DNA of 63,883 bases from Butyrivibrio sp. M55 (GCF_900116865.1 NZ_FPCD01000017.1:1-63883), one strand, 5' to 3'; positions 8,771-17,609 are shown, numbered from the stretch's first letter. Notes: generated from the sequence alone by a model not told the origin. A program made the numbers and translations.

Positions 8771-9826
8771 ATGAAGAAAAAAACAATTGTTGCAATTATG
8801 ATTTGTCTTATGATGTGTGGTATTTTTGCAGGATGCGGGCAGAGCGATGCTGCAGATACTACCGATCAGGCAAAGAAAGAAGAAAAGACAGTAGAGAATG
8901 AGCTTGAGAAGACGGCGGAATTCGATACTGTAGCTGCAGAAAAGTCGCTTAAGGAAATGAGTGATGCTCTTAGCAGTTTTCTGTGGGCTTCGATGATGAA
9001 AGAGGCTGAATACAGTCCTCAGGAAGCCAGAGAAATTAAGCTGGAACTAACAGGTGAAGAAAAGATAAGAGCCGCTGTACTTGCCTGTGAGCCGGATGGC
9101 ATAATCGACAGTACTTTCGTTATTGGCACCGGAGGCGTTTCCGAGGATAAAAGTGCCGAGACAGGACCTAACGGCGATGGATTCCATGGTGCATCGGTGT
9201 CTAAAAAAGATGTTGATAAAAACTGTCTTGATCTTTTCGGAACCAAGGCCGACTTGGGAGAGCTTCCGTCAGGACCTATGTGCGATCTTCATGATGCAGT
9301 ATTGTACAAAACGGGAAACGAGTCATGTGCGCTGATCATCGATAAGGAGGTAGAAACAGAGACAGATTTTAAGAACCAGGAATGCACGGTCACTGAAGAG
9401 AATGGCAAGTATATCGGAAAGGTCAATGTGTTCTGGGGATACTGGGGAGAACTGGAGCAAAAGCCCGATTATTCAAACTATGTGGCAACATATGAACTTG
9501 AGCCGAATAGTGAATCAAAGTATGGAATGGTCATAATATCTATAAGTATTAACAAAGTTACAGGTGATAAGTACTATGGTGTGTTCATTAAAGCTTTCAA
9601 GGACGAAAAAGACTGTGATGAAACGTTAAGTGCGCTCAAGGAAGCAGGCTTCAATAATTGTTCGGTAGTATATACTCCCGATTTTGAGGAACTGAATCCC
9701 GAACCGTATTATGTTGTGACGGCAGGTCTTTTTACAACGGAAGAAGAGGCCAACGAGGCGCTTGATAAGGCTAAGGCAAGTGGATTTACAGATGCGTATG
9801 TAAAATATGCCGGATCACACAAATGA
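8771..9826 (+). CDS. Lipoprotein with SPOR-like C-terminal domain
   Basis: The 351-residue protein starts with a short signal sequence and lipobox (CGIFAGCG). A charged linker follows (KKEEKTVENELEK). The last about 80 residues contain two FKDEKDCDETLSALKEAGF-like halves (YYGVFIKAF, then YYVVTAGLFTTEEEANEALD), which fit the repeated beta-alpha-beta pattern of SPOR peptidoglycan-binding domains. This suggests a wall-associated lipoprotein. The 3' end was copied to 4131-4284. Confidence 0.65.
   Translation: MKKKTIVAIMICLMMCGIFAGCGQSDAADTTDQAKKEEKTVENELEKTAEFDTVAAEKSLKEMSDALSSFLWASMMKEAEYSPQEAREIKLELTGEEKIRAAVLACEPDGIIDSTFVIGTGGVSEDKSAETGPNGDGFHGASVSKKDVDKNCLDLFGTKADLGELPSGPMCDLHDAVLYKTGNESCALIIDKEVETETDFKNQECTVTEENGKYIGKVNVFWGYWGELEQKPDYSNYVATYELEPNSESKYGMVIISISINKVTGDKYYGVFIKAFKDEKDCDETLSALKEAGFNNCSVVYTPDFEELNPEPYYVVTAGLFTTEEEANEALDKAKASGFTDAYVKYAGSHK
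9668..9822 (+). repeat. Direct duplication, copy B (source of 4131-4284)
   Basis: This is the SPOR-like tail of the intact lipoprotein gene. It differs from copy A by one extra T, which keeps the frame open. Confidence 0.9.
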
Positions 9827-10049
9827 GATATGTGATAGGAGAGGACATACCGGAAATTTCCGCAGATTGTGTACTCAGGAGGTACACTTTTACTAGTATA
9901 AATTGATTTAGATTAAAGGGGATTTGAGTGGGAAAACGCTGTGAACAAATGGGGATTTGCGCTATACTCAAATATGTTGTTCATACGAAGGATTATAAAT
10001 GGGAGAATGGTATAAATTATATTCCTGTGTATATGGTGCCTTTTTTATA

Positions 10050-10664
10050 AATGATTATGTGAATTGTCGTGGATGATGAAAAGGCACAGTTTATAACATT
10101 GAGATGCAGACAACAAATCTGGGTAATATTCCGAGGCGTGCGCGTTACTACCAGGGGATGATAGATCTTAATTTGATAGAAAAAGGCGAAGATTATCATA
10201 AACTGGCAAAGAGTTACGTCATTTTTATCTGTACTGAGGATATTTACGAATTAGATAAACCGGCTTACAGATTTGAGAATTACTGCAGAGAGTATGAGCT
10301 TCCGTTTGGAGATGATTCATACAAGGTTATTCTTAACGCGGCTTGTACTGAACTCCAGGACACAGAGCTTGGAAATTTCCTGAGGTTTGTTCGTACCGGT
10401 GAGCCGATGGATGAATTTACAGATAATCTACAAAACGAAGTTAATGTTGTTAAACGCAATGAGAAATGGGAGGTGGAGTACATGACACTTCTGATGAGAG
10501 ATAGAGAGAAAATTGAAGAAGGAAAAAAAGAAGGACGAAAAGAATATCAGCTACTTCTTAGGGCTATTCCAAGAGATTCTGATGATTTTACACTTGCCTT
10601 GACTGCTGAAGACGCTGTTATTGAAGCTCTTATGGAAAAATATAATATCTTTTCTGAAGAATAA
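10050..10664 (+). pseudogene. Truncated Rpn/PDDEXK transposase-family gene
   Basis: From 10104 the frame encodes MQTTNLGNIPRRARYYQGMI, a hallmark block of the Rpn/YhgA-like PD-(D/E)XK nuclease family, and ends with the charged REKIEEGKKEGRKEYQ tail typical of that family. Just upstream, another frame encodes VDDEKA, which by family knowledge belongs directly in front, so a one-base indel separates them. The rest of the N-terminus, including the first catalytic acid, is missing. Rpn proteins promote RecA-independent recombination; this copy is probably inactive. Confidence 0.7.
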
Positions 10665-10723
10665 TATATGACACAGCTGAATTAGCGGTGTTTAAAATGA
10701 TTTTTGATGATTAAGTTTTTGCG

Positions 10724-10763
10724 GCTTTCACTTATAGTATAGGTGAAAGCTGTTTTTATTTTT
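10724..10763 (+). terminator. Rho-independent terminator
   Basis: GCTTTCAC and GTGAAAGC form an 8-bp stem, extended by A/T pairs in the loop, followed by TGTTTTTATTTTT. It closes the Rpn remnant. Confidence 0.8.
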
Positions 10764-10806
10764 CTAGAAGAGACTTATTATTCACCTTATTTCTGTAGTT
10801 ATTAGT

Positions 10807-11276
10807 GAAGGTATTTATATCTTGTTCAATACAGGAATGAGAATTTCGGAATTCTGTGGCCTTACATTATCAGATATAGATTTCAAGAACCATTGCATTA
10901 ATGTCGACCATCAACTTCAAAAAGGCGCCCATGTAGGGTATTATATTGAGGAGACCAAGACGGAGATCGGTCGAAGGAAGATTCCTATGACTCTTGAGGT
11001 GGAAGCGTTGTATATTCGCTTCATTGGGATCATTACTTCAAACACATTCGTGATAAATACAACCGCATCTACAAAATTCAAATTCCGTTTGTGTCTCCGC
11101 ATATATGCAGGCATACGTTTTGCAGTAAGATGGCAAAGTCCGGAATGAATCCCAAAACTCTTCAATATTTGATGGGGCATTCAGATATAAGTGTTACATT
11201 AAATACGTATACTCATGTCGGATTTGAAGATGCCCAAAGGGAGCTAAAGTCGCTTAGAAGCTTAAAGGCGATATAA
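10807..11276 (+). pseudogene. Tyrosine recombinase remnant (catalytic half, internally deleted)
   Basis: The first part encodes EGIYILFNTGMRISEFCGLT with the first catalytic Arg. Near 11020 the frame shifts and about 50 codons are missing relative to the integrase at 16309-17589. The end encodes HICRHTFCSKMAKSGMNPKT, then MGHSDISVTLNTYTHVGFED with the HxxR and Tyr residues. The N-terminal half is gone. Its 3' end is followed by its own set of arm-type repeats and a core-like site, which marks a former element end. Confidence 0.85.
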
Positions 11277-11488
11277 CTTAGGTATAAATTCTGCCATCTG
11301 TAATCGGCAAATGCCGCTGACAGAAATGCAGGTATAAAACGAATATTTTTATACCGAAATTTATACCTGAGGCTTGAAAAAATAGACGAAAATATGCCGA
11401 TATATGCCAAGTTACAGAGAAACAGAAATGGCTTAAAAGCTGGAAAATACGAGGTTTTTGAATATGATCAGGGTGCTATTCGTTTGCC
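11234..11488 (+). repeat. 255-bp direct repeat, copy 1 (integrase 3' end plus att region)
   Basis: It runs from CCAAAGGGAGCTAAAGTCGC to TATTCGTTTGCC and matches 12892-13146 with only a few substitutions. It contains the last about 14 codons of the integrase, four AGGTATAAA-type sites and the core-like TATTCGTTTGCC. Confidence 0.92.
11280..11368. other. Arm-type repeat set A (four AGGTATAAA sites)
   Basis: Sites are AGGTATAAA at 11280-11288 and 11330-11338, and the reverse TTTATACC(T) at 11348-11355 and 11360-11368. Clustered short repeats just after an integrase gene are typical arm-binding sites of tyrosine recombinases. Their assignment to the integrase remnant upstream is inferred. Confidence 0.6.
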
Positions 11489-11615
11489 CCAGCATACCCC
11501 TCTAAAAACTCTTGAAACCCGCCTAAATACTGGAGTTCCACTCATGTATGATATGGATTTACCCCCCCGTTTAACCCCTGTTTTTTATGGTAAAATAATC
11601 TCATTTTATAATTAA
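11394..11615 (+). CDS. Small open frame across the first att-like core
   Basis: The 73-residue frame starts MPIYAKLQRNRNGLKAGKYE and reads VFEYDQGAIRLP up to the core-like TATTCGTTTGCC, after which its sequence differs from the second copy at 13052. There is no ribosome site worth noting. It may be the interrupted end of a target gene or simply noncoding att DNA. Confidence 0.3.
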   Translation: MPIYAKLQRNRNGLKAGKYEVFEYDQGAIRLPQHTPLKTLETRLNTGVPLMYDMDLPPRLTPVFYGKIISFYN

Positions 11616-11646
11616 GAAAAAACGAAGAAACACATGATTTTTGCGC

Positions 11647-11690
11647 TACATAGAGCAGTTATTCGAAAGGATAGCTGTTCATTTTTTTTT
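11647..11690 (+). terminator. Repeated hairpin module, copy 1
   Basis: TACATAGAGCAGTTATTCGA is followed by AAGGATAGCTGTTC and a run of nine T. The RNA GAGCAGUUAU pairs fully with AUAGCUGUUC using wobble pairs. It is a terminator-like hairpin; a second copy lies at 11737-11780. Confidence 0.7.
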
Positions 11691-11736
11691 AAACGGCATA
11701 TGTTATGAGAAGATGTGACGCTATGAAAAGTGATTT

Positions 11737-11780
11737 TACATAGAGCAGTTATTTCGAAAGAGGTAGCTGTTCTTTTATTC
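11737..11780 (+). terminator. Repeated hairpin module, copy 2
   Basis: It repeats the 11647 module with two small insertions (TTATTTCGAAAGAGGTAGC) and the end TGTTCTTTTATTC. The module immediately precedes the YhcG-type gene and may insulate it. Confidence 0.65.
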
Positions 11781-11848
11781 AATGACATTAAAGGATATGA
11801 TAAAATCTGTTATTAGATAGTAGTGAAAAAAAGAGGGTGTTAATACTT

Positions 11849-12886
11849 ATGAAAAAGAACGATATAATTTTGAACACAAATGGCGATATAACTAGCGAGG
11901 ATACATATAAAGCAGTTCGCGGATATGTTGTTGACGCACAGAAGCAGGTTACTGTAGCTGTAAACTCTGCGATGGTTATTGCATATTGGAATATTGGTAA
12001 GCAAATTTATGAGGTTTGTGGAGAAAACGAACGCGCTGAGTATGGAAAACAGCTTCTCAAATACTTGTCGGATAAGTTGACGCGGGAATTTGGCAAGGGA
12101 TTTGATGAAAGCAATTTACGTAATATGCGTCGATTTTATAATACATTTCCAATTCGTGACGCAGTGCGTCCTGAATTGAGTTGGACTCATTATCGAAGCC
12201 TTATGCGTGTAGAAGATGAAGAAGCGCGTGCTTTTTACCTTGATGAGGCTGTAAAGTGTGGTTGGAGTTCCAGACAGTTAGATAGACAGATTAATTCTTT
12301 TTATTATCAAAGAATTTTGGCAAGTAAAGATAAGAAGAGCGTTTCAGAAGAGATTAATGAATTAGAGCCAAAACCAGAATATGAAAGAATCATAAAAGAC
12401 CCATATGTTCTAGAATTTTTAGATTTACCGGCAAATGAACATTTTTATGAATCTGAACTAGAACAGGCGCTTATTGATCATTTGCAAAAGTTTTTGTTGG
12501 AATTAGGCAGAGGATATTCTTTTGTCGCAAGGCAAAAACATTTTAATGTTGAAGGCCGCCATTTTTATATTGATTTGGTTTTCTACAATTATATTCTAAA
12601 GTGCTTTGTGCTCATCGATTTAAAGATTGGGGACTTGACTCATCAAGATTTAGGGCAAATGCAGATGTATGTAAATTATTACACTCGTAATATGATGAAT
12701 GAAGGGGATAATCCTCCAATTGGAATTGTATTATGTGCAGATAAGAGCGATACACTTGTAGAATATACTTTACCTGAAGACAATAAGCAGATTTTTGCTG
12801 CAAAATATTTGCCATACATGCCAACAAAAGATGAACTTAGACGCGAATTGAATATTGAGGATTTTGAGAAGAAAGACTTAGATTAA
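11849..12886 (+). CDS. DUF1016/YhcG-family PD-(D/E)XK nuclease
   Basis: The chosen start is the ATG at 11849 behind AGAGGGTG. The 345-residue protein has the N-terminal DUF1016 block (VNSAMVIAYWNIGKQIYE near 35-52, then LRNMRRFYNTFP near 92) and a C-terminal nuclease domain. The latter shows FYIDLVFYN near 237 and CFVLIDLKIGDLTHQDLGQ near 252, fitting the D...(D/E)xK plus Gln pattern. Members occur next to restriction systems and mobile DNA and are thought to cut or process DNA. It stands alone between two 255-bp repeats, as a passenger cassette. Confidence 0.9.
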   Translation: MKKNDIILNTNGDITSEDTYKAVRGYVVDAQKQVTVAVNSAMVIAYWNIGKQIYEVCGENERAEYGKQLLKYLSDKLTREFGKGFDESNLRNMRRFYNTFPIRDAVRPELSWTHYRSLMRVEDEEARAFYLDEAVKCGWSSRQLDRQINSFYYQRILASKDKKSVSEEINELEPKPEYERIIKDPYVLEFLDLPANEHFYESELEQALIDHLQKFLLELGRGYSFVARQKHFNVEGRHFYIDLVFYNYILKCFVLIDLKIGDLTHQDLGQMQMYVNYYTRNMMNEGDNPPIGIVLCADKSDTLVEYTLPEDNKQIFAAKYLPYMPTKDELRRELNIEDFEKKDLD

Positions 12887-12891
12887 CAAAT

Positions 12892-13146
12892 CCAAAGGGA
12901 GCTAAAGTCGCTTAGAAGCTTAAGTGCGATATAACTTAGGTATAAATTCTGCCATCTGTAATCGGCAAATGCCGCTGGCAGAACTGCAGGTATAAAACGA
13001 ATATTTTTATACCGAAATTTATACCTGATGCTTGAAAAAATAGACGAAAATATGCCGATATATGCCAAGTTACAGAGAAACAGAAATGGCTTAAAAGCTG
13101 GAAAATACGAGGTTTTTGAATATGATCAGGGTGCTATTCGTTTGCC
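12892..13146 (+). repeat. 255-bp direct repeat, copy 2
   Basis: It matches 11234-11488. It begins 6 bases after the stop of the YhcG gene and contains an integrase 3' end without the rest of the gene, so an element was deleted down to its end here. Confidence 0.92.
12938..13026. other. Arm-type repeat set A, second copy
   Basis: AGGTATAAA lies at 12938-12946 and 12988-12996, and the reverse form at 13006-13013 and 13018-13026. The spacing is the same as in the first copy. Confidence 0.6.
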
Positions 13147-13204
13147 ACGGCATCCACTTTTAAGCGTACCGGAGTATATGAAGGAAACGATGAATACTTT
13201 CTAA
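13052..13204 (+). CDS. Small open frame across the second att-like core
   Basis: The 50-residue frame is identical to the 11394 frame up to GAIRLP and then continues RHPLLSVPEYMKETMNTF. The switch occurs at the shared core. The tail looks like a natural protein C-terminus, so this may be the intact form of a small gene of the element; the function is unknown. Confidence 0.35.
   Translation: MPIYAKLQRNRNGLKAGKYEVFEYDQGAIRLPRHPLLSVPEYMKETMNTF
13135..13152 (+). other. Candidate attachment core, left copy
   Basis: TATTCGTTTGCCACGGCA is identical over 18 bp to 17829-17846. The two copies bound a 4.7-kb segment whose right end carries xis and int, the layout expected for attL and attR of a small integrated element. 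Confidence 0.6.
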
Positions 13205-13330
13205 GATTAATCTGAGATCATATTTTTCTTTGGTATTATCCGGATCAAATACAATTATGGGGCAAACGTTGGTGCGTACAAACCGCGCAAATCGACGCAA
13301 AATCCGGTATATTGAGAGGAGATATTTAAG

Positions 13331-14110
13331 ATGAATTTGAAAAATGAACCACTAACCCCGTCCCCCAGGCTCATATGTTTTTTTGAAAAAGCATCGAATG
13401 AAGGATTTAAAGCGCTGGAAATCAAGCAGTATGACGGATGGGAGCTCAGGTTTTCCGAAGGATATACAAGACGCGTTAACTCGGTAAGTGTATATGAAGA
13501 CGGAAAACTCGATGTAGATGAAAAGATTGCATATTGTGAGAATGAGTACAGATCCCGTGGAGTTCCGTGTATTTTCAAGATCACTGATGCGGACAGAGAG
13601 CTTGCGGATAAACTTCTTAAACGCGGTTATATCATTACGGCTCCCACGGATCTGATGATACTGAAATTGGATGAATATCAGTCGGATGATCCGGAAGAAG
13701 TTTTGAAAAATGTAGTATTCAGTGCAGAACCCGATGACTGGTATGAACCGTATTTTGAATTCGAAGGTCCGAAGGATGCAAAGAATCAGGAGTTATGCAA
13801 AAGAATAAATAACAGCGTTACTCTTGATAAACTGTTTGTTAAGGTTATGCATGACGGCAGTACTGCAGCGGTTGCATCCACTGCTACATATGAGGGACAC
13901 AGCCTTCTGCATAATGTTGTCGTTAACAGATCGCTTCGAGGGATCGGACTGGGCGAGAAATTGTGCAGAGCAACAATAGAGAAGTCAAAAGAGCTCGGTG
14001 CGAAGTGTTTATATCTTCAGGTTTTGCAGGAAAATCAAATTGCAAAAAAACTTTATAAGAAGATAGGATTTGTGAAGCTTTATGAATATTGCTATTTGAA
14101 AAAAATGTGA
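13331..14110 (+). CDS. GNAT-family N-acetyltransferase
   Basis: The 259-residue protein starts at an ATG 10 bases after AGGAGA. The C-terminal third holds the acetyl-CoA binding motif (VVNRSLRGIGLGEKLCRATI near 197-216) and the closing NQIAKKLYKKIGFVKLYEY, which is characteristic of GNAT enzymes. The N-terminal 130 residues form a second, diverged GNAT-like half. The acceptor substrate is not predictable. It is the first passenger gene inside the 13.1-17.8 kb segment. Confidence 0.85.
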   Translation: MNLKNEPLTPSPRLICFFEKASNEGFKALEIKQYDGWELRFSEGYTRRVNSVSVYEDGKLDVDEKIAYCENEYRSRGVPCIFKITDADRELADKLLKRGYIITAPTDLMILKLDEYQSDDPEEVLKNVVFSAEPDDWYEPYFEFEGPKDAKNQELCKRINNSVTLDKLFVKVMHDGSTAAVASTATYEGHSLLHNVVVNRSLRGIGLGEKLCRATIEKSKELGAKCLYLQVLQENQIAKKLYKKIGFVKLYEYCYLKKM

Positions 14111-14130
14111 ATAAGGAGATGTAGGAGATT

Positions 14131-14214
14131 ATGAAAAATATCAGATTTTATGATGCAGAGAAGTACAAAACCGCAGAATATGATAAAGTTGAGAAATACA
14201 TTTATAAAATCCTT
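14131..14214 (+). pseudogene. 5' fragment of an unknown gene
   Basis: A strong site (AAGGAGATGTAGGAG) precedes MKNIRFYDAEKYKTAEYDKV and a few more residues. From about 14204 the DNA is better explained by the ion-channel gene on the other strand. The two truncated genes face each other, so a deletion joined them. Confidence 0.5.
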
Positions 14215-14687
14215 AAGATCCAATCTGACGATGAAGATTCCTTAATCTTTATGCTTTTTGAATATCTAAAAGCTTTGAAAATTCTTAGAACGCGTAATGT
14301 TCTGACTATACGGAATAAACGGAAGAGTTTGAATCCTGAATTAAGGACAGTTATTGTTGGTAGAATTGAAACAAGATCTACAATAGCCCATGGGGTAAAA
14401 GGATATTTTACAAAAGCGATTGCAGAATGATCTTGTAATTTAAAGTCTGCGGTTATTAGTCTTAGAAAATAATCGAATATGAAAAGAGTTGTTATGATAA
14501 GGTCACTATAATAAAAGAAGGGCAAAGAGTTTTTAAATCCAAGAGGGATTATGCTTACTATGATTGCTAAAAGCATTATTGCATCATAAGTAGAACTTGC
14601 TTTGTCATTATTTTCTGCAGCTTCAATAATTTCATATATTCTTTTTCTCATAAAAGTCTCCAATACGATATTCTTGCTAGTTATCAT
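14202..14687 (-). pseudogene. Voltage-sensor part of an ion-channel gene, pore missing
   Basis: Read from the ATG at 14687 the protein has four hydrophobic segments. The last is an S4-type helix with Arg or Lys at nearly every third place (FKLFRLFRIVRTLRVLRIFK), the signature of voltage-gated cation channels. Known channels continue with S5, a pore loop and S6; here the frame stops about 20 residues after S4. It is probably a broken potassium or sodium channel gene, though a stand-alone voltage sensor cannot be excluded. Confidence 0.65.
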
Positions 14688-14805
14688 AATCACGCCCATA
14701 AATATATGATACTATATTATTGTGGGAATTTGGACAGGATAACTGAAGCGGATTCGTTATGACTAAGAATCGGTTGTGTTTTTATGAGAGTATAGGTGTT
14801 TTGTT

Positions 14806-15546
14806 ATGTATCGCAAAGAGATGATCAATGAATTTTTGGCAAACGAAAAAGAAGAGTGTGACTTTTTGAAGCGGGCTGCAAAGAAATATAACTTAAACGA
14901 ATTTGTTATGGTTGATAAAAATATCAAGTCTATATTAAGCGGAAAAATGATAGATGGTTGTGAAGATATAAACGGATGTATGTTCGATTATCGTGAGAAA
15001 GATTTGCGATTGAATGTAGATAGTGTGGAATTGAGATTGGCAAATCAATATTTGGGGTTTATAAAGCAGCTTTTGGAGGAAAAGGAAAAAGACATAGTTC
15101 TTTATATTCTTGCATTTCATTACTTGGCAATGATCAAACAATTTGCTTATCAACTTGTTGTTTCAAATAAAGCACCATTTTGGGGATGTGATTCGGATTT
15201 TAATACATCTGGAAAAAGCAATTATAAATTATATCAAGAACTTTGCATTGGAAAGTTTGGAGGTATGATTCCTTTTTTGTCTGAAGCATGTATAGCAAAA
15301 TATAATAATATATTCTATAAATATGGCTTTGATAGTCATTCAACAAAACATTTTTCTTTAATAGAATACATGCTAAAGCATGAAAATATGTATGGAGATG
15401 GATTTAGTTTGTGTAATGAATTTGTGTACATGCTAAATTCCTTTTGCTTTCAGTTTAAAGCAATATATACAACAGAAAAGATGTGGCCTTATATGTTTAA
15501 GGCGAATAAGGATTATATAATAAATTCATTAATTTTTCTATATTAA
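14806..15546 (+). CDS. Hypothetical protein, 246 aa
   Basis: The protein is soluble, rich in Tyr, Phe, Asn and Cys, and starts MYRKEMINEFLANEKEECDF. No catalytic motif, membrane segment or known domain is recognised. Codon use is more AT-rich than its neighbours, which suits a recently acquired passenger. It lies in the 4.7-kb segment between att-like copies. Confidence 0.6.
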   Translation: MYRKEMINEFLANEKEECDFLKRAAKKYNLNEFVMVDKNIKSILSGKMIDGCEDINGCMFDYREKDLRLNVDSVELRLANQYLGFIKQLLEEKEKDIVLYILAFHYLAMIKQFAYQLVVSNKAPFWGCDSDFNTSGKSNYKLYQELCIGKFGGMIPFLSEACIAKYNNIFYKYGFDSHSTKHFSLIEYMLKHENMYGDGFSLCNEFVYMLNSFCFQFKAIYTTEKMWPYMFKANKDYIINSLIFLY

Positions 15547-15622
15547 ATTCTTCCGGTAAGTTTCCTCGCACCGCCGCTTCTGAAGAATCCCTACGAGGGC
15601 TATAAAAGAAGTGGCAAGCAGT

Positions 15623-15698
15623 GCATTTGACAGACAAATGCTCTTGACGCTTGTTGGAGGTGTAACACCCCAAACCCCTTTTTCCGAAAAATTCGGAA
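15623..15698. other. Cluster of three perfect palindromes, possible oriT remnant
   Basis: GCATTTG-ACAGA-CAAATGC (15623-15641), GGTGT-A-ACACC (15659-15669, followed by CCAAACCCC) and TTCCGAA-AAA-TTCGGAA (15682-15698) lie within 76 bp. No convincing gene covers 15547-15951. Such clusters are common at transfer origins of mobilisable elements, but no relaxase gene is present here. Confidence 0.4.
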
Positions 15699-15951
15699 CG
15701 GCGCTAACGCTTAATAAGTGTATTTTTGATCTGACTTGATGGTAGTTATTTTTCAAAAAACATATAGAATACTTTTTCAAAAAATCTGAATCTGATGAAA
15801 ATGAGAGATTCAGATTTTTTTATTTTTGTATTGTCTTGAAAATCGTCTTTCTTAAATATCGAACGGATGTCGCAAATGTCGACGTTTTAGAAAAGCTGCA
15901 AGAGATATCATAAATGTATCTAAGACATACGTTTATGAAAGGAGGAGCAAA

Positions 15952-16008
15952 ATGACGGACACAATAATTTTTGTAATGAGAGTGCAGGGAGGATTTGAAT
16001 ATGGATGA
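15952..16008 (+). CDS. Leader peptide overlapping the excisionase start
   Basis: An ATG behind GGAGGAGC encodes MTDTIIFVMRVQGGFEYG and stops at 16006-16008, inside the start of xis (16001). The overlap suggests translational coupling that could tune excisionase production. Confidence 0.4.
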   Translation: MTDTIIFVMRVQGGFEYG

Positions 16009-16210
16009 GCTAATAAGAGAAGTGCCTCTTTGCGAAAAATATACTCTTTCAATCAGAGAGGCAGCAGAATATTTTGGAATCGGGCAGAAGCGGATAAGGC
16101 GAATAATCTCATTTGACCCGACTGCCGATTTTATTATCACGGTTGGAAATCGGAGACAGATAAAAAGGAAAAAATTTGAGGAATATATAGATGTTGCTAC
16201 TTGCATATGA
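16001..16210 (+). CDS. xis: Excisionase (Tn916 Xis-type)
   Basis: The start ATG at 16001 sits behind GGGAGG. The 69-residue basic protein has the winged-helix DNA-binding pattern LSIREAAEYFGIGQKRIRRI, then a second strand pair (VGNRRQIKRKKFEEYI), as in Xis of Tn916-like elements. It would bend the element ends and direct the integrase to excision. It lies about 100 bp upstream of int, as in that family. Confidence 0.85.
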   Translation: MDELIREVPLCEKYTLSIREAAEYFGIGQKRIRRIISFDPTADFIITVGNRRQIKRKKFEEYIDVATCI

Positions 16211-16308
16211 ATGACATAATTACCTGTCCTCAATGGCACAAAGGATCTGATTATGGTATCATGGTGATGCCATATTGGAGCCTTTCTAAGTAGGAAGGAG
16301 ACCAATAT

Positions 16309-17589
16309 ATGAGTAAAAAGAGACGAGATAATCGCGGTCGAATCTTAAGATACGGCGAGACACAGGAAAATACCGGTCGCTATAGATATAAATATTTAGA
16401 TGCTTTTGGTGAGGCAAAATATGTTAGATCATGGAGACTTGATGTTAATGATCCGGTGCCTTAAGGAAGAAAGCCTGAGCCGGCTCTTAGAGAGCTTGAG
16501 AAGAAAATATCAGCGGATTTGATCAGCCAGATTATTCCGGAAGGAGGAAAACTTACAGTATCAGATTTAGTGGAGAAGTATGTCACATTGAAAAATGGTG
16601 TACGTCCAAGTACAAAAACCGGATATAAGACTGTGATGAATCTTTTGAAAAAGGATGTTTTCGGAACTCAGAGAATCGACAAGGTCAAGACTTTGCATGC
16701 GCAGACTTGGCTTGTGCAGCTTCAGAAAAATGGAAGAGGATACAGTTCGATTCATAGTATCAGAGGTGTTCTTCGTCCTGCATTTCAGTTGGCGGTGGAT
16801 AATGATTTTGTCAAAAAGAATCCGTTTGATTTTAATCTTGGTACGGTAATCTACAATGACAGTGTTACCCGTGAAGCGATATCGCGCGATGACGAAAGAA
16901 AGTTCCTTAAGTTTATAAAGGAAGATTCTCATTATCGCAGATATTATGATGGAATCTATATTCTGTTCAATACAGGGCTTCGCATATCGGAATTTGTAGG
17001 ACTGACATTTGATGATATTGATTTTGACAATATGAGGATCAATGTAGACCATCAGCTCCAGAGAAATAATGGTATAGGTTTAAACATCGGAGATACGAAG
17101 ACTAAATCCGGAGGACGATTGATCCCGATGACGGAAGAAGTTGCGGAGTGTTTCAGGCGCATCATAGCAAAACGCAAGGTTCCTAAAATCGAGCCTATGG
17201 TAGATGGATATGTGGGATTTCTTTTTCTTGATAAGGATGAGCATCCTATGGTAGCAATGCACTGGGAGAAGTACTTTAAACATATAGTTGATAAGTACAA
17301 CAGAATTTATAAGGTGCAGATGCCTAAGGTGACACCTCATGTGTGTAGACATACTTTTTGTAGTCGTATGGCTTCGGCAAGAATGAATCCAAAGACACTC
17401 CAATACATAATGGGACATTCTGATATAGGCGTTACGCTTAATACTTATACGCATCTTGGATATGAAGATGCTATTGAGGAGTTCGAGCGTATCTCTGAGG
17501 AAAGCAGAAGAGCCATTGGTTCAAAGAAAGATACTGCTAAAGTTAAAACCTTTAAAGGGTATAGAAAAAAGAAGGTGTCAAATGAATGA
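16309..17589 (+). pseudogene. int: Tyrosine integrase with an in-frame stop codon
   Basis: The natural start is the ATG at 16309 behind AGGAAGGAG, encoding the N-terminal arm-binding domain (RYRYKYLDAFGEAKYV). Codon 52 is TAA (16462-16464); the frame then continues RKPEPALRELEKK without shift. The remainder includes the core-binding domain and the catalytic domain with RISEF, HVCRHTF and NTYTHLGY, so the Arg, His-x-x-Arg and Tyr residues are intact. A restart would give an integrase lacking the arm-binding domain. It is related to the remnant at 10807. Confidence 0.9.
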
Positions 17590-17609
17590 TGCCGCAAATT
17601 CTTATAATT

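Noticed and set aside
14131..14430. 99-residue plus-strand gene
   Set aside because: Only the first about 28 codons look like protein; the rest is the reverse of the channel S3-S4 region.
15538..15780. Minus-strand 80-residue gene
   Set aside because: It covers the three palindromes, lacks a ribosome site and resembles no family I know.
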